A stretch of DNA of 34,022 bases from NCBI GenBank assembly GCA_029255645.1, contig JANLJE010000034.1:1-34022 (forward strand). The letters are read 5' to 3'. How positions within the stretch are numbered: position 1 is the first letter of the stretch; the number at the start of each line of letters is the position of its first letter. This stretch comes from Comamonadaceae bacterium. Lineage in GTDB: Bacteria; Pseudomonadota; Gammaproteobacteria; Burkholderiales; Rhodocyclaceae. The position numbers and the translations under genes are program-made. The notes beneath the pieces were generated by a model that saw only the letters and a list, made by a program, of their open reading frames with translations, did not search any database and had not been told where the DNA came from. Below, one piece after another: positions 8,583 to 16,776 of the stretch.

Positions 8583-10805
8583 CTAGACGCCGACCGGGCC
8601 GCCGTCGTTACGGGTAATCACCAGCGTGGTGGAGCGGGGCCGGGCCGTGCCGCCATCCGGGTAGTGGCTCTCGTAATGGGCCGGGGTGCCGATGTCGGCG
8701 GCGGCGGTGTTTTCACCCGGGTGCTGGATGTTCACGAACAGGGCCTTGCCGTCCGGCGTTTCGGTGATGCCGGTGAGCTCGCAGCCCTTGGGGCCGACCA
8801 GGAAGCGCTTTAGCTGGTCGCCGGGCGCCTTGCCGACGTAGGTGCTGACGTTCTGATCCGCGTCGCCATGGGCGGGGACAACCTTGCTGGTCACCGTGAC
8901 GGCGCCGCCATCGCCGACCGTGCCGGGGAGGGCGGCCAGGAGCATGCAGTTACTCACGTCCGTGTAGGCGCCATCGTCGGTCTGCAGCCACATCAGGCCC
9001 GGAGTCTTGCGACTGAACCAGAGTCCGTCAGGGCTGGAGAAGTCGTTGTCGTCGGTCAGGTCGGAGAGGTTGATGTGGGCCTGGTAGAAGGCGTCGTCAT
9101 AGTTCACGTGGGCGGCATCGGCCTTGGCCTGGGCCCCGAACAGGTACACGTCCCAGACGAAGCTCAGGGCGGTGGGGTCGCTGCCGTTTTCGCGCCAGCG
9201 CACGATGTGGCCATTGACGTTGCCCTTGTTGGGCGCCTTGCCGCCCTTGCTGTCCTGGTAATAGCGGGGGTTGGCCGCGTCCAGGCCCTTGCCGGCGGAG
9301 CCGCGGCTGGCGTTGTTGGTCAGGGTCACATAGACATCGCCATTGACCGGGTGGATGCCGGCCCATTCGGGACGATCCATCTTGGTGGCGCCCAGGGCGT
9401 CGGCCGCCAGGCGGCAGTGGATCAGGACATCGGCCTGGTCGCTGAAGCGGTAGGTGGCGTAGCCGGCGATGGCGGCCTCGGTGATGTCCAGCTTCAGCCA
9501 GTTGCCGCTGCCGTCGGCGTTGAAGCGGGCCACATAGAGGCTGCCGTGATCGAGGTACTTGTCCCCGGCAGCCAGGCCCTTGCTGGCGTCGGCCGGGTCC
9601 CAGTTGGCGGTGGAGACATACTTGTAGATGTACTCGTTCTGGGCATCGTCGCCCATGTAGAACACCAGGGGCTTACCGGCGGTGACCTTGGCACAGTTGC
9701 AGCCCTCGTGGCCCATGCGCCCCAGGGCGGTACGCTTGCGCGGTGCAGCCGTGGGGTTGAAGGGATCCACCTCGACCACCCAGCCGAAGGTGTTGGTGAT
9801 GTTGCGGTAGTCCAGGTTGGCGCTGGCATGGGTGACGCTGGCATTCCAGCGCTCATGGAGGTCGCCGGCGGGAGTGGCGTTGGCCCAGCCGTAGCTGCCG
9901 TTGCTGCTGGTGATGCCGTAACGCTGCATGGCCAGCTGTTCCTGGGCGGTGTGGGTGGCAACGCCGCTCTTGAAATAGCCGGCCCAGTTTTCCTCGCAGC
10001 TCAGGTAGGTGCCCCAGGGGGTGTCGCCGTTGGCGCAGTTGTTGAGCGTGCCCCGGGTCTGGGTGCCGTCGGGGGAGTAGGCGGTGACCATCTGGGCATG
10101 GCCCCGGGCGGGACCATGGAGGCCACAGGGCGTGGCGGCCGTGATGCGGCGGTTGAAGCCGGAGGCGGTATGCAGTGCGAACGCCCCGGATTGCTTCTGG
10201 ATCTCGATGACGGACACCCCGTGGGCATGGACTTCCTTGTCCACCTCGGCGGCAACCCGGGCGCTGACGTCGTAGGCGGCCACTTCGGCCGGGGTGTGCA
10301 GGAAGATGCGGGTGATGTTCTCGTGGTTGATGCAGAGGATGCCGCGCTCGGAATTGCCCGCATCCCAGCCCTTGCCGGCGCGGTCGAGACCGAAGTAGCT
10401 CATGCCGTCGTTGTGGTCGCCGCAGCGGGACTGGAAGCTCTCGGCCGTATCGCTGCCGTCGTTGGCGTAGGCGGGCGTGCGGGGGTCGATGGGGTCGCCC
10501 AGGCGGTAGAGGGGCGTTGCGGTATAGCCGGCGGGAAGCACGACCCTGTCGGCCAGGCTCTTGGCGACGGGATTGAAGCGCAAGGTGAACGGCGGGGGCG
10601 GGGCGGGGCGGTCGGCATCCTTGCCGCGGGCGAGGCCAGGGACGAAGAAGGCGGTGCTCAAGAGGCCGAGGCTGCCCTTGAGCAGGCTGCGGCGGCTCAT
10701 GCGGGCTTCCAGGATGTCGGCAAAGCTGGGGCCGGCGCTAAAGTTTTGGCCGGTATCGTCAGCGCTCTGGAATTCGCGCTTGGTCATGGGGAGTTTGTCG
10801 TGCAC
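8583..10805 (-). CDS. phoX: PhoX-family (DUF839) Tat-exported phosphatase
   Basis: A 740-residue protein of the PhoX/DUF839 family: periplasmic alkaline phosphatases that use Ca and Fe cofactors and release phosphate from organic esters. A twin-arginine signal ([18 protein letters not shown], residues about 37-54) follows an unusually long N-terminal leader. Family motifs include HENITRIF, a region ending [18 protein letters not shown], and [10 protein letters not shown]. The start is GTG at 10805 because AAAGGAG lies six bases upstream; ATG 10787 lacks a ribosome site. Transcribed alone, with a terminator at 8531-8559. No clear Pho box was seen upstream, so phosphate control is only an expectation from the family. 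Substrate range cannot be judged from sequence. Confidence 0.9.
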   Translation of the reverse strand: MHDKLPMTKREFQSADDTGQNFSAGPSFADILEARMSRRSLLKGSLGLLSTAFFVPGLARGKDADRPAPPPPFTLRFNPVAKSLADRVVLPAGYTATPLYRLGDPIDPRTPAYANDGSDTAESFQSRCGDHNDGMSYFGLDRAGKGWDAGNSERGILCINHENITRIFLHTPAEVAAYDVSARVAAEVDKEVHAHGVSVIEIQKQSGAFALHTASGFNRRITAATPCGLHGPARGHAQMVTAYSPDGTQTRGTLNNCANGDTPWGTYLSCEENWAGYFKSGVATHTAQEQLAMQRYGITSSNGSYGWANATPAGDLHERWNASVTHASANLDYRNITNTFGWVVEVDPFNPTAAPRKRTALGRMGHEGCNCAKVTAGKPLVFYMGDDAQNEYIYKYVSTANWDPADASKGLAAGDKYLDHGSLYVARFNADGSGNWLKLDITEAAIAGYATYRFSDQADVLIHCRLAADALGATKMDRPEWAGIHPVNGDVYVTLTNNASRGSAGKGLDAANPRYYQDSKGGKAPNKGNVNGHIVRWRENGSDPTALSFVWDVYLFGAQAKADAAHVNYDDAFYQAHINLSDLTDDNDFSSPDGLWFSRKTPGLMWLQTDDGAYTDVSNCMLLAALPGTVGDGGAVTVTSKVVPAHGDADQNVSTYVGKAPGDQLKRFLVGPKGCELTGITETPDGKALFVNIQHPGENTAAADIGTPAHYESHYPDGGTARPRSTTLVITRNDGGPVGV

Positions 10806-10890
10806 GCAGAGCTCCTTTGCTCGGTAAAACCTCGGAATCTAGAGCGTCTCGGTTACGCTTTCATGTTGCCAGGAGGGCGGGGATCGAAGT

Positions 10891-10932
10891 GGAGCCGTCG
10901 GGCCGGAGCCGTCGGGCTGAACCCGTCGGGCC
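10891..10932. repeat. 14-bp tandem repeat, three copies
   Basis: Units ggagccgtcgggcc (10891-10904), ggagccgtcgggct (10905-10918) and gaacccgtcgggcc (10919-10932) lie in the phoX-rimO spacer. Confidence 0.85.
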
Positions 10933-10959
10933 GGATCTCTCCCGATGGCGATATTGTTC

Positions 10960-10992
10960 GCGCCGCCGTTGCGCCGCCGTTGCGCTGCCGTG
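10960..10992. repeat. 11-bp tandem repeat, three copies
   Basis: Units gcgccgccgtt (10960-10970), gcgccgccgtt (10971-10981) and gcgctgccgtg (10982-10992) lie 28 bases after the previous repeat and have a different sequence. Confidence 0.8.
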
Positions 10993-11138
10993 ATGCCTCG
11001 GGATTTCCCTCTGCCATGCGGGCCCGGAAAAGGGGCGTGACTGGGCGCGGCAAGGAGGAGGCGCCGCCTCGAAGGCGGCGGCGTGTCCCGGGGGCGGCAG
11101 GCGGTATACTCCCGGCTCGTTCATTTGCTTTTTTTGCC

Positions 11139-12452
11139 ATGTCTCAATCCAAACGTGTAGGGATGGTCTCCCTGGGCTGCCCGAAAGCTTCTTCCGACGC
11201 GGAGCAGATTCTCACCCGTCTCAGGGCCGAGGGCTACCTGATCGCTCCTTCCTACGAGGATGCCGACCTGGTGGTGGTCAACACCTGCGGCTTCATCGAT
11301 GCGGCCGTGGCCGAATCCCTCGATGCCATCGGCGAGGCCCTGGCCGAAAACGGCAAGGTGATCGTCACCGGCTGCCTGGGCGCCCGGGAAAATGTGGTGC
11401 TGGAGGCCCATCCCCAGGTGCTGGCGGTGACCGGCCCGCATGCCACCGAGGCGGTGATGGCAGCCGTGCACCAGCATCTGCCGCCCCGCCACGATCCCTT
11501 CACCTCCCTGGTGCCGCCCCAGGGCATCCGCCTCACGCCGGACCACTTCGCCTATCTGAAGATTTCCGAAGGCTGTAATCACGACTGCACCTTCTGCATC
11601 ATTCCCTCCCTGCGCGGCCCCCTGGAGTCCCGGCCGGTGGGCGAGGTGCTGGAAGAAGCGAGAAAGCTGGCCGAGGCCGGGGTCAAGGAATTGCTGCTGA
11701 TCTCCCAGGATACCAGCGCCTATGGCGTCGATCTCAAGTACCGCACCGGCTTTTGGGGCGGCAGGCCCGTCAAGACCCGCCTGAAGGAACTCTGCGAAGC
11801 CCTGGCGACTTTGGGCATCTGGGTGCGGCTCCATTACGTCTATCCCTATCCTGCCGTGGATGAGCTGATTCCCCTGATGGCCGAAGGCAAGCTGCTGCCT
11901 TATCTCGATGTCCCCTTCCAGCACGCCAGCCCGCGCATCCTCAAGGCCATGAAGCGGCCGGCTGCGACCGAGAACACCCTGGCGCGCCTTCGCCGCTGGC
12001 GCGAGATCTGCCCGGACATCACCATCCGCTCGACCTTCATCACCGGTTTTCCCGGCGAGACCGAAGCAGAGTTCCAGGAACTCCTCGATTTCCTCGTGGA
12101 AGCCCAGCTGGACCGGGTCGGCGCCTTTGCCTACTCGCCGGTGGCGGGGGCCGCCGCCAATGAAATTCCCGGCCTGCCCGCCGAGGAAGTCCGGGAAGAC
12201 CGCCGCCGCCGCCTGATGGAATTGCAGGAGGACATCAGCGCCGACAAACTTGCCGCGAAGATCGGCCGGGAAATGACGGTGCTGGTCGATGCGCGGGACG
12301 AAGAGGGCGTCATGGCGCGCACGCCGGGCGATGCGCCCGAGATCGACGGCCTCGTGTATGTGGATGGCTTTTTTGATGCCGAACCCGGCGATTTCATCGA
12401 GGTCCGGATCGTGGATGCGGATGAGCATGACCTCTACGCCGAAGCCCTCTGA
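11139..12452 (+). CDS. rimO: Ribosomal protein S12 methylthiotransferase
   Basis: Radical-SAM enzyme that adds a methylthio group to the conserved aspartate of ribosomal protein S12. It has 437 residues, normal length. The N-terminal UPF0004 domain carries three cysteines for an auxiliary 4Fe-4S cluster ([24 protein letters not shown]). The radical-SAM motif CNHDCTFC has Cys146, Cys150 and Cys153, and a TRAM domain ends the protein. Residues GCPK near the start and the LRGPLESRP segment match RimO rather than MiaB. The start is ATG 11139; the frame stays open far upstream only because it runs antisense to phoX. The 3' end overlaps the next gene by 26 bases. Confidence 0.96.
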   Translation: MSQSKRVGMVSLGCPKASSDAEQILTRLRAEGYLIAPSYEDADLVVVNTCGFIDAAVAESLDAIGEALAENGKVIVTGCLGARENVVLEAHPQVLAVTGPHATEAVMAAVHQHLPPRHDPFTSLVPPQGIRLTPDHFAYLKISEGCNHDCTFCIIPSLRGPLESRPVGEVLEEARKLAEAGVKELLLISQDTSAYGVDLKYRTGFWGGRPVKTRLKELCEALATLGIWVRLHYVYPYPAVDELIPLMAEGKLLPYLDVPFQHASPRILKAMKRPAATENTLARLRRWREICPDITIRSTFITGFPGETEAEFQELLDFLVEAQLDRVGAFAYSPVAGAAANEIPGLPAEEVREDRRRRLMELQEDISADKLAAKIGREMTVLVDARDEEGVMARTPGDAPEIDGLVYVDGFFDAEPGDFIEVRIVDADEHDLYAEAL

Positions 12453-13854
12453 GACTTCCCGCTTCCTGGAGCGGCTCGCCGCCATCGTCGGCCCCGGACA
12501 TCTTTGCACCGACCCGGCCGATCTCGACCCCTGGCTCACCGACTGGCGCGGCCGCTACAAGGGCCGCGCCCTGGGCCTCGCCAGGCCCGGCAGCACGGCG
12601 GAAGTCCAGGCCCTGGTCCGGGCCTGTGGCGCAGCAGGAGTGCCGATGGTGCCCCAGGGCGGCAACACCGGCCTGTGCGGCGGCGCCACCCCGGATACTT
12701 CCGGCCGCGCCCTGCTCATCCAGCTCGGGCGGCTGAACCGCATCCGCAGCCTGGATGCCGGCAATCACTCCCTGATCGCCGAAGCCGGCTGCACCCTGGC
12801 CCAGGTCCAGGAGGCGGCGCAGCAGGCGGGCTTGTTGTTTCCGCTTTCCCTGGCTTCGGAAGGTAGCTGCCAGATCGGCGGCAACCTCTCCACCAATGCG
12901 GGCGGGGTGCAGGTGTTGCGCTACGGCACTACCCGGGAGCTCGTCCTGGGTATCGAGGCGGTGCTGCCCAATGGCGAGTGCTGGGAGGGCCTCCAGGCCC
13001 TGAGAAAGAACAATACCGGCTATGACCTCCGGCAGCTCCTCATCGGCGCCGAAGGCACCCTGGGCATCATCACGGCCGCCGTGCTAAGACTCTTTCCCCC
13101 GCCCAGCATCCGGGTCACCGGCTGGCTGGGCGTGGCCTCCCCGGCCGCCGCCGTCACGCTGTTGAACCGCTTTCAGCAGCGTTTCGATGCCCATCTGACG
13201 GCCTTCGAGCTGGTCTGCCCGCTCTCCCTCGCCCTGGTGCGGCGCCACATCGGCGGCATTCCTAAGCTCCCCGATGCTCCCTGGCATGTGCTCTGCGAGC
13301 TGGGGGAGAGCGATTCAGCCGCCGATCTGCAAGCCAGGGTGGAAGCCTTTCTGGCGGCAGGCTGCGAGGCGGGCGAGCTGACCGGCGCCGTGCTTGCCCA
13401 GTCGGACAGCCAGCGCCAGGGGCTCTGGCGCATCCGGGAAACTATTTCCGAGGCCCAGAAGCAACAAGGCCCCAGCATCAAGCACGACCTCGCCCTACCC
13501 ATCTCCGCCATCGCCGCCTTCCTGGAGCAGGTCGCCCAGCCGCTGCAGCAGGCGTTTCCCGGCATACGCCATGTAGCCTTCGGGCATCTGGGGGATGGCA
13601 ACCTGCACTTCAACCTGTCGATGGCCGATGCCGCCGCCAACCGCGCCCTGCTCGAACGCCAGGCCGAAGCCAACCGCATCGTCCATGACCTCGTGCATGC
13701 ACTGGGCGGCAGCATTTCCGCCGAACATGGCCTGGGGCAGTTGAAGCGGGAGGAGATCCGGCGCTACAAGTCCGCCGTGGAGATGGCGGCCATGCAGGCC
13801 ATCAAGAACGCCCTCGACCCGGCGGGCCTCATGAATCCGGGCAAGGTCCTGTAA
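12427..13854 (+). CDS. FAD-binding 2-hydroxyacid dehydrogenase-like oxidoreductase
   Basis: A 475-residue flavoprotein of the VAO/PCMH fold: an FAD-binding domain (residues about 40-220, with [18 protein letters not shown] and [20 protein letters not shown]) and a C-terminal FAD-oxidase domain with [12 protein letters not shown] and [14 protein letters not shown], ending in the typical [12 protein letters not shown]. Relatives oxidise D-2-hydroxyglutarate, D-lactate or glycolate; the sequence alone does not choose between them, although PQGGNTGL is common in D-2-hydroxyglutarate/D-lactate types. ATG 12427 overlaps the rimO end by 26 bases, so translation is probably coupled; ATG 12421 and 12415 are also in frame. 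Its 3' end overlaps the toxin remnant on the other strand. Confidence 0.88.
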   Translation: MTSTPKPSETSRFLERLAAIVGPGHLCTDPADLDPWLTDWRGRYKGRALGLARPGSTAEVQALVRACGAAGVPMVPQGGNTGLCGGATPDTSGRALLIQLGRLNRIRSLDAGNHSLIAEAGCTLAQVQEAAQQAGLLFPLSLASEGSCQIGGNLSTNAGGVQVLRYGTTRELVLGIEAVLPNGECWEGLQALRKNNTGYDLRQLLIGAEGTLGIITAAVLRLFPPPSIRVTGWLGVASPAAAVTLLNRFQQRFDAHLTAFELVCPLSLALVRRHIGGIPKLPDAPWHVLCELGESDSAADLQARVEAFLAAGCEAGELTGAVLAQSDSQRQGLWRIRETISEAQKQQGPSIKHDLALPISAIAAFLEQVAQPLQQAFPGIRHVAFGHLGDGNLHFNLSMADAAANRALLERQAEANRIVHDLVHALGGSISAEHGLGQLKREEIRRYKSAVEMAAMQAIKNALDPAGLMNPGKVL

Positions 13855-14264
13855 CGGCTTGCAGAGCCCCTGCGGTCTTTTTCAACATCTTGATGATCGT
13901 GTCGCTGTAGAGTGCCAGCAAGGGATCATGGGGCATCAGCCGGATCGGCTCGACAAGCGCCTGGGCCACGAGGATGCGGTCAAACGGGTCTTGCTGGTGC
14001 GCAGCGAGTTCTTCAACGGCGAGCGCATGTTCGGTCTCGATTGCCAGGAAACGATCGCCGGATTCGCCAAAATAGCGCACGGCATCCTGGCTAGAGACGG
14101 GCATGTTCCCCCGGCCAAGGGCGTACTTGATGGCAATCTCCCACACGCTTGCGGCGCTAATCCAGACGGTCGTCTTCGGAGACAGAATCCGTTCCCGTGT
14201 ACGGCAGCTTCGGGCTGTCCGTGATCGCCCATAGGGCAACATGGGTGTCCAGCAACAGGTTCAA
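13829..14264 (-). pseudogene. vapC: Frameshifted PIN-domain (VapC-family) toxin
   Basis: PIN-domain toxins are Mg-dependent RNases paired with an antitoxin. Here the protein is split across two frames. Starting at TTG 14264, overlapping the antitoxin stop, one frame reads LNLLLDTHVALWAITDSPKLP and stops at TAG 14157-14159. The rest (RERILSPKTTVWISAASVWE onward, then AIKYALGRGNMPVS and DPFDRILVAQAL) lies in a second frame ending at 13829. The junction is near 14185-14205; total length implies a net one-base insertion or two-base deletion. The acidic residues of the PIN site (D in LLLDTH, E in VWEIAIK, D in DPFDR) all survive, but in separate frames. A sequencing error is the main alternative. 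The 3' end overlaps the FAD enzyme gene by 26 bases. Confidence 0.8.
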
Positions 14265-14509
14265 GCTTGCTCCCCACCCATGAAGAAGCGTGCCACTTCC
14301 TCGTCATGGGCATCGATGGTGTCCAGCACCTCGAACTTCCCCTTGGCGACACCGCTACGCTGAGCTGTCGGCACCGTATCCATCGGAGCCTGTTTGGCTG
14401 CCGGGCGCCCATTGCGGGCAATGACGATTTCGCGCTCCTGGCCTTGCTCGATAGCGTCCACCAAACGGGACAGCGAGGACTTGGCTTGCAACATATTGAC
14501 GGCTTGCAT
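14261..14509 (-). CDS. Phd/YefM-type antitoxin
   Basis: An 82-residue protein resembling Phd/YefM antitoxins, which bind their own promoter with the N-terminal part and neutralise the toxin with the C-terminal part. The N-terminus MQAVNMLQAKSSLSRLVD and the REIVIARNGRPAA segment match the family. ATG 14509 is chosen because GGAG lies six bases upstream on the minus strand; an extension to 14527 has none. Its stop overlaps the TTG start of the toxin, the usual antitoxin-first arrangement. With the toxin frameshifted, the antitoxin may be a relic or act alone as a repressor. Confidence 0.82.
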   Translation of the reverse strand: MQAVNMLQAKSSLSRLVDAIEQGQEREIVIARNGRPAAKQAPMDTVPTAQRSGVAKGKFEVLDTIDAHDEEVARFFMGGEQA

Positions 14510-14554
14510 GGCATGCTCCAAAAACAATGCGCTCAGTCTAGTCTAGCCAAGCAC

Positions 14555-14596
14555 TGAAGATCAGCGCATGAAGATCAGCGCGTGAAAACCAGCGCA
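14555..14596. repeat. 14-bp tandem repeat, three copies
   Basis: Units tgaagatcagcgca (14555-14568), tgaagatcagcgcg (14569-14582) and tgaaaaccagcgca (14583-14596) lie in the spacer upstream of the antitoxin on one side and the small membrane protein gene on the other. The rest of this 237-base spacer holds no visible gene. Confidence 0.85.
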
Positions 14597-14746
14597 ACTC
14601 GCCATCCGCCCGACACCTTTGACGCTATCCTCATAGCAAAAAATTAAGCCAAACCACATTTTCCGGTCATTTTCTTGTCATTCCCGTTACTGATAATCTG
14701 CCTTCGGACCCGGTGGATTTGTTGTGGGTCAAAACAAGGAGGTCCC

Positions 14747-14947
14747 ATGAAAAGCTACGACACGGAGCCGCAGAACGGAACTCTTGCCAACCGCCCTGAT
14801 GCCCTGGAAATGGGCTTGATCGGAATCATCGAAGTCCCTGCCAAGGAAGTCGAATTCGTGGAGCGGGCCTACCGTTCCAGCATCTTCTGGCTGATTGGTA
14901 TGGGAGTCGGCTGCCTGGGGCTCGTCGGTTTCGGCTTCCTGGCCTGA
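14747..14947 (+). CDS. Small single-span membrane protein, function unknown
   Basis: A 66-residue protein with a hydrophilic, acidic N-terminal half (residues 1-43) and one hydrophobic segment at the very C-terminus (IFWLIGMGVGCLGLVGFGFL), that is, a tail-anchored layout with the N-terminus probably in the cytoplasm. ATG 14747 has a near-ideal AAGGAGG ribosome site (14737-14743), good evidence that it is translated. The transmembrane part is rich in glycine (GMGVGCLGLVGFGF), which favours helix packing with a partner. It stands alone between the toxin-antitoxin remnant and convergent hslO. I do not recognise the family. Confidence 0.75.
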   Translation: MKSYDTEPQNGTLANRPDALEMGLIGIIEVPAKEVEFVERAYRSSIFWLIGMGVGCLGLVGFGFLA

Positions 14948-14977
14948 AACCCGGGCTGGGAGCCGGGGCTGTCCCTG

Positions 14978-15868
14978 TCAGTGCAGGGGCTTCTTGGCAA
15001 ACAGGGCGGCTATCTCTTCGGGCGTGAAGTGGTACTCCCGGTTGCAGATGTCGTCCTTCACCAGGATTTCCCCATGCTCGGCCAGGATGGCCTCGGCTTC
15101 CTCGCGGCCCAGGGCAAGCAGCATGTTTTCCACCTTTTCCCGATCCTCCGGGCAGTGGTGGGTGACCGGACGGGGATCATAGAGCCGCACTCCCTTGCTG
15201 CCGTCCTGTTCGCCCTGGAGGATTTCCTCGTGAAACAGACGGCTCAGCAGAGTGGCTGCGTCCAGTTCCAGCAGTTCATCCTGTTTCATCGTGGCGGCCA
15301 GGTGGCTGATCCGCGTCCAGCCGTCTGGGTCGAGGGCATCGGCACCGGGCATTTTCTGCAGAAAGAGGCAGCAGGCAGCCTGGCCGCTGGCGGCCAGGAA
15401 CAGGCGGGCGGGCAGCTGTTCGGACTGCTCCAGGTAGTGTTCGAAGATGCTGGCGATGGAATCCCCTACCAAAGGCACGAAGCTCTGGTAGGGATGCCGG
15501 GCCGTGGGGAAATCGAGGTTGAGCATCAGCTGGCCGCCCTTGTCGGCACCCAGCAGCTGCGGTACCGGGGCCGGGGTCAGACCCGGCGCGGCCCGGGCCA
15601 TGCCGCGCAGGCGCAGCTGTTCGTCGCAGTCCATGATCAGCAGGGAAATGGGGCCTTCGCCGCGCAGCTGGAAGGTGAGCCGGCCCGGCTGCTTCAGCTG
15701 GGCGGCGATGAGCACGGTGACGGCGGCCATCTCGCCTAGCAGCCGGGCTTCCACCGGGCCGTAGCCCCGGCCCTTTTGCAGACTCTGCCAGCAGGGGCCG
15801 AGGTGCACCAGGGCGCCGCGGATATCGAGGCCCTCGAACAGGAAACGGGTGACGGAATCCGGGCTCAC
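14978..15868 (-). CDS. hslO: Hsp33 family redox-regulated chaperone, incomplete cysteine switch
   Basis: Hsp33 is a cytoplasmic holdase activated by oxidation when a Cys4 zinc site is lost. The 296-residue protein fits the family in length and shows GALVHLG, LLGEMAAVTVLIAAQLKQPG and the C-terminal EILAEHGEI region. The canonical switch is CxC followed by CxxC. Here the first pair reads HHC (first cysteine replaced by His) and the second reads DDIC (first cysteine replaced by Asp), so only two of the four cysteines remain. The start is GTG 15868, overlapping the stop of the upstream arsC-like gene as GTGA, implying coupled translation. Zinc binding through His/Asp is conceivable but unproven. 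Confidence 0.88.
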   Translation of the reverse strand: MSPDSVTRFLFEGLDIRGALVHLGPCWQSLQKGRGYGPVEARLLGEMAAVTVLIAAQLKQPGRLTFQLRGEGPISLLIMDCDEQLRLRGMARAAPGLTPAPVPQLLGADKGGQLMLNLDFPTARHPYQSFVPLVGDSIASIFEHYLEQSEQLPARLFLAASGQAACCLFLQKMPGADALDPDGWTRISHLAATMKQDELLELDAATLLSRLFHEEILQGEQDGSKGVRLYDPRPVTHHCPEDREKVENMLLALGREEAEAILAEHGEILVKDDICNREYHFTPEEIAALFAKKPLH

Positions 15869-16209
15869 GGCAGCTCCCTGGCGTATTGTTCCGGGTCGAA
15901 ACCCACGAGCAGGGTCTTGCCCGTATCGAGCACCGGGCGTTTGATCAGGGCCGGATAGCGGGCCATCAGGGCCTGGGCCTTGGCGGCGTCCACGTCGGCC
16001 CGCTCCGCCTCCGTGAGCTTCTTCCACATCAGGCCCCGGGTGTTGAGCAGGATCTTCCAGTCGCTCCTTGCCATCCAGTCGGGCAGCTGGCTTGCGGCCA
16101 CGCCGGGCTTCTTGTAGTCGATGAATTCGTAGGCGATGCCCTGTTCGTCCAGCCAGCGCATGGCCTTCTTCATGGTGTCGCAGTTCTTGATGCCGTAAAT
16201 CTTCAACAT
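15865..16209 (-). CDS. ArsC/Spx-family thioredoxin-fold protein (YffB-like)
   Basis: A 114-residue protein of the ArsC/Spx superfamily. The N-terminus MLKIYGIKNCDTMKKAMRWL has the single active-site cysteine (Cys10) in NCDT, which is typical of the YffB branch rather than true arsenate reductases. The C-terminal ALIKRPVLDTGKTLLVGF carries the family Arg-Pro. Such proteins are thought to be glutathione-dependent reductases of unknown substrate; arsenate reduction should not be assumed, as no other ars gene is near. ATG 16209 has GGAG five bases upstream. It overlaps hslO by four bases, tying it to a redox-stress chaperone. Confidence 0.85.
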   Translation of the reverse strand: MLKIYGIKNCDTMKKAMRWLDEQGIAYEFIDYKKPGVAASQLPDWMARSDWKILLNTRGLMWKKLTEAERADVDAAKAQALMARYPALIKRPVLDTGKTLLVGFDPEQYARELP

Positions 16210-16300
16210 GGGAACTCCAGAATGCGTTGCGGCCCGCTCCGGGGGCGCTTGGGGGCAAATGATAGCAGGGCGGGCCAGCCCCTGGCAGCCTGGGCGGCGC

Positions 16301-16765
16301 TTACAGGAAGCGCATCAGGAATTTGCGGCTCTGGTGATCCAGGGCCTGGCGGTCGCGGATCAGGTACTGGAGACCGTGGTGGTCGGCGATGATCAGGGCG
16401 CTTCCCCCCAGGCGGCGGATGTCTTCTTCACCTTTCAACACCAGCCGGGTGGGGCCCCGGTCGGTGTCCACTTCCCAGGTGCTGGGCGTGGCGAAGCTGC
16501 TGACGTGGCGGATGGCGCGGATTTCCGGCATGAATTCCCGCTGTTCCAGTTCTTCTTGCAGGAGCCGGGCCATGGTTTCCGGCAGTGCCGCCAGGGTGTC
16601 GATCCAGAGTAGTTCGTGGCCTTCCGGGCTCATCAGGGCCAGGCCCTGGTCGGGGGCGGTGATGGCGAAGGCGCGCACGGGCACCACGCCCGTGTGGCGC
16701 TGGCCAGCCGCGTCGGTGAACACCAGCTGGCCGAAGGCGTTGCGTTCCAGTTGCAGGGTCTTCAT
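16301..16765 (-). CDS. DUF1854 protein associated with cyanophycin metabolism
   Basis: A 154-residue cytoplasmic protein with no signal peptide or membrane segment. It matches DUF1854: the N-terminal VVPVRAFAITAPDQGLALM, then HELLWIDTLAAL, an acidic helix (LLQEELEQREF) and a conserved C-terminal part with WEVDTDRGPTRLVL and ALIIADHHGLQYLIRD. RefSeq uses the name cyanophycin metabolism-associated DUF1854 protein because the gene travels with cphA. It begins 11 bases after the ABC transporter gene, with a GAGGA ribosome site, so the two form one transcript. Its activity is unknown; a cytoplasmic partner or regulator of the transporter is the simplest inference. Confidence 0.85.
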   Translation of the reverse strand: MKTLQLERNAFGQLVFTDAAGQRHTGVVPVRAFAITAPDQGLALMSPEGHELLWIDTLAALPETMARLLQEELEQREFMPEIRAIRHVSSFATPSTWEVDTDRGPTRLVLKGEEDIRRLGGSALIIADHHGLQYLIRDRQALDHQSRKFLMRFL

Positions 16766-16776
16766 GGTGGGGGTCC

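Larger units (their letters stand above)
10806..11138. other. Divergent spacer between phoX and rimO
   Basis: This 333-base spacer holds no supportable gene. It contains two tandem repeats (listed separately), a GC hairpin at 11062-11080 (CGCCGCC stem, TCGAA loop, no T-run) and a TATACT -10-like box at 11105-11110 that could serve rimO, though without a recognisable -35. The long plus-strand frame through it is an antisense artefact. Confidence 0.6.

Noticed and set aside
8868-11138. A long plus-strand open frame that would extend RimO to 1194 residues
   Set aside because: It runs antisense to phoX, is low-complexity Gly/Val/Ala/His sequence and crosses the repeat-filled spacer; RimO proper starts at ATG 11139 and has normal length there.
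15865-16209. Arsenate reductase of an arsenic resistance operon
   Set aside because: The sequence fits the YffB branch with a single NCDT cysteine, and no arsenic genes are nearby.
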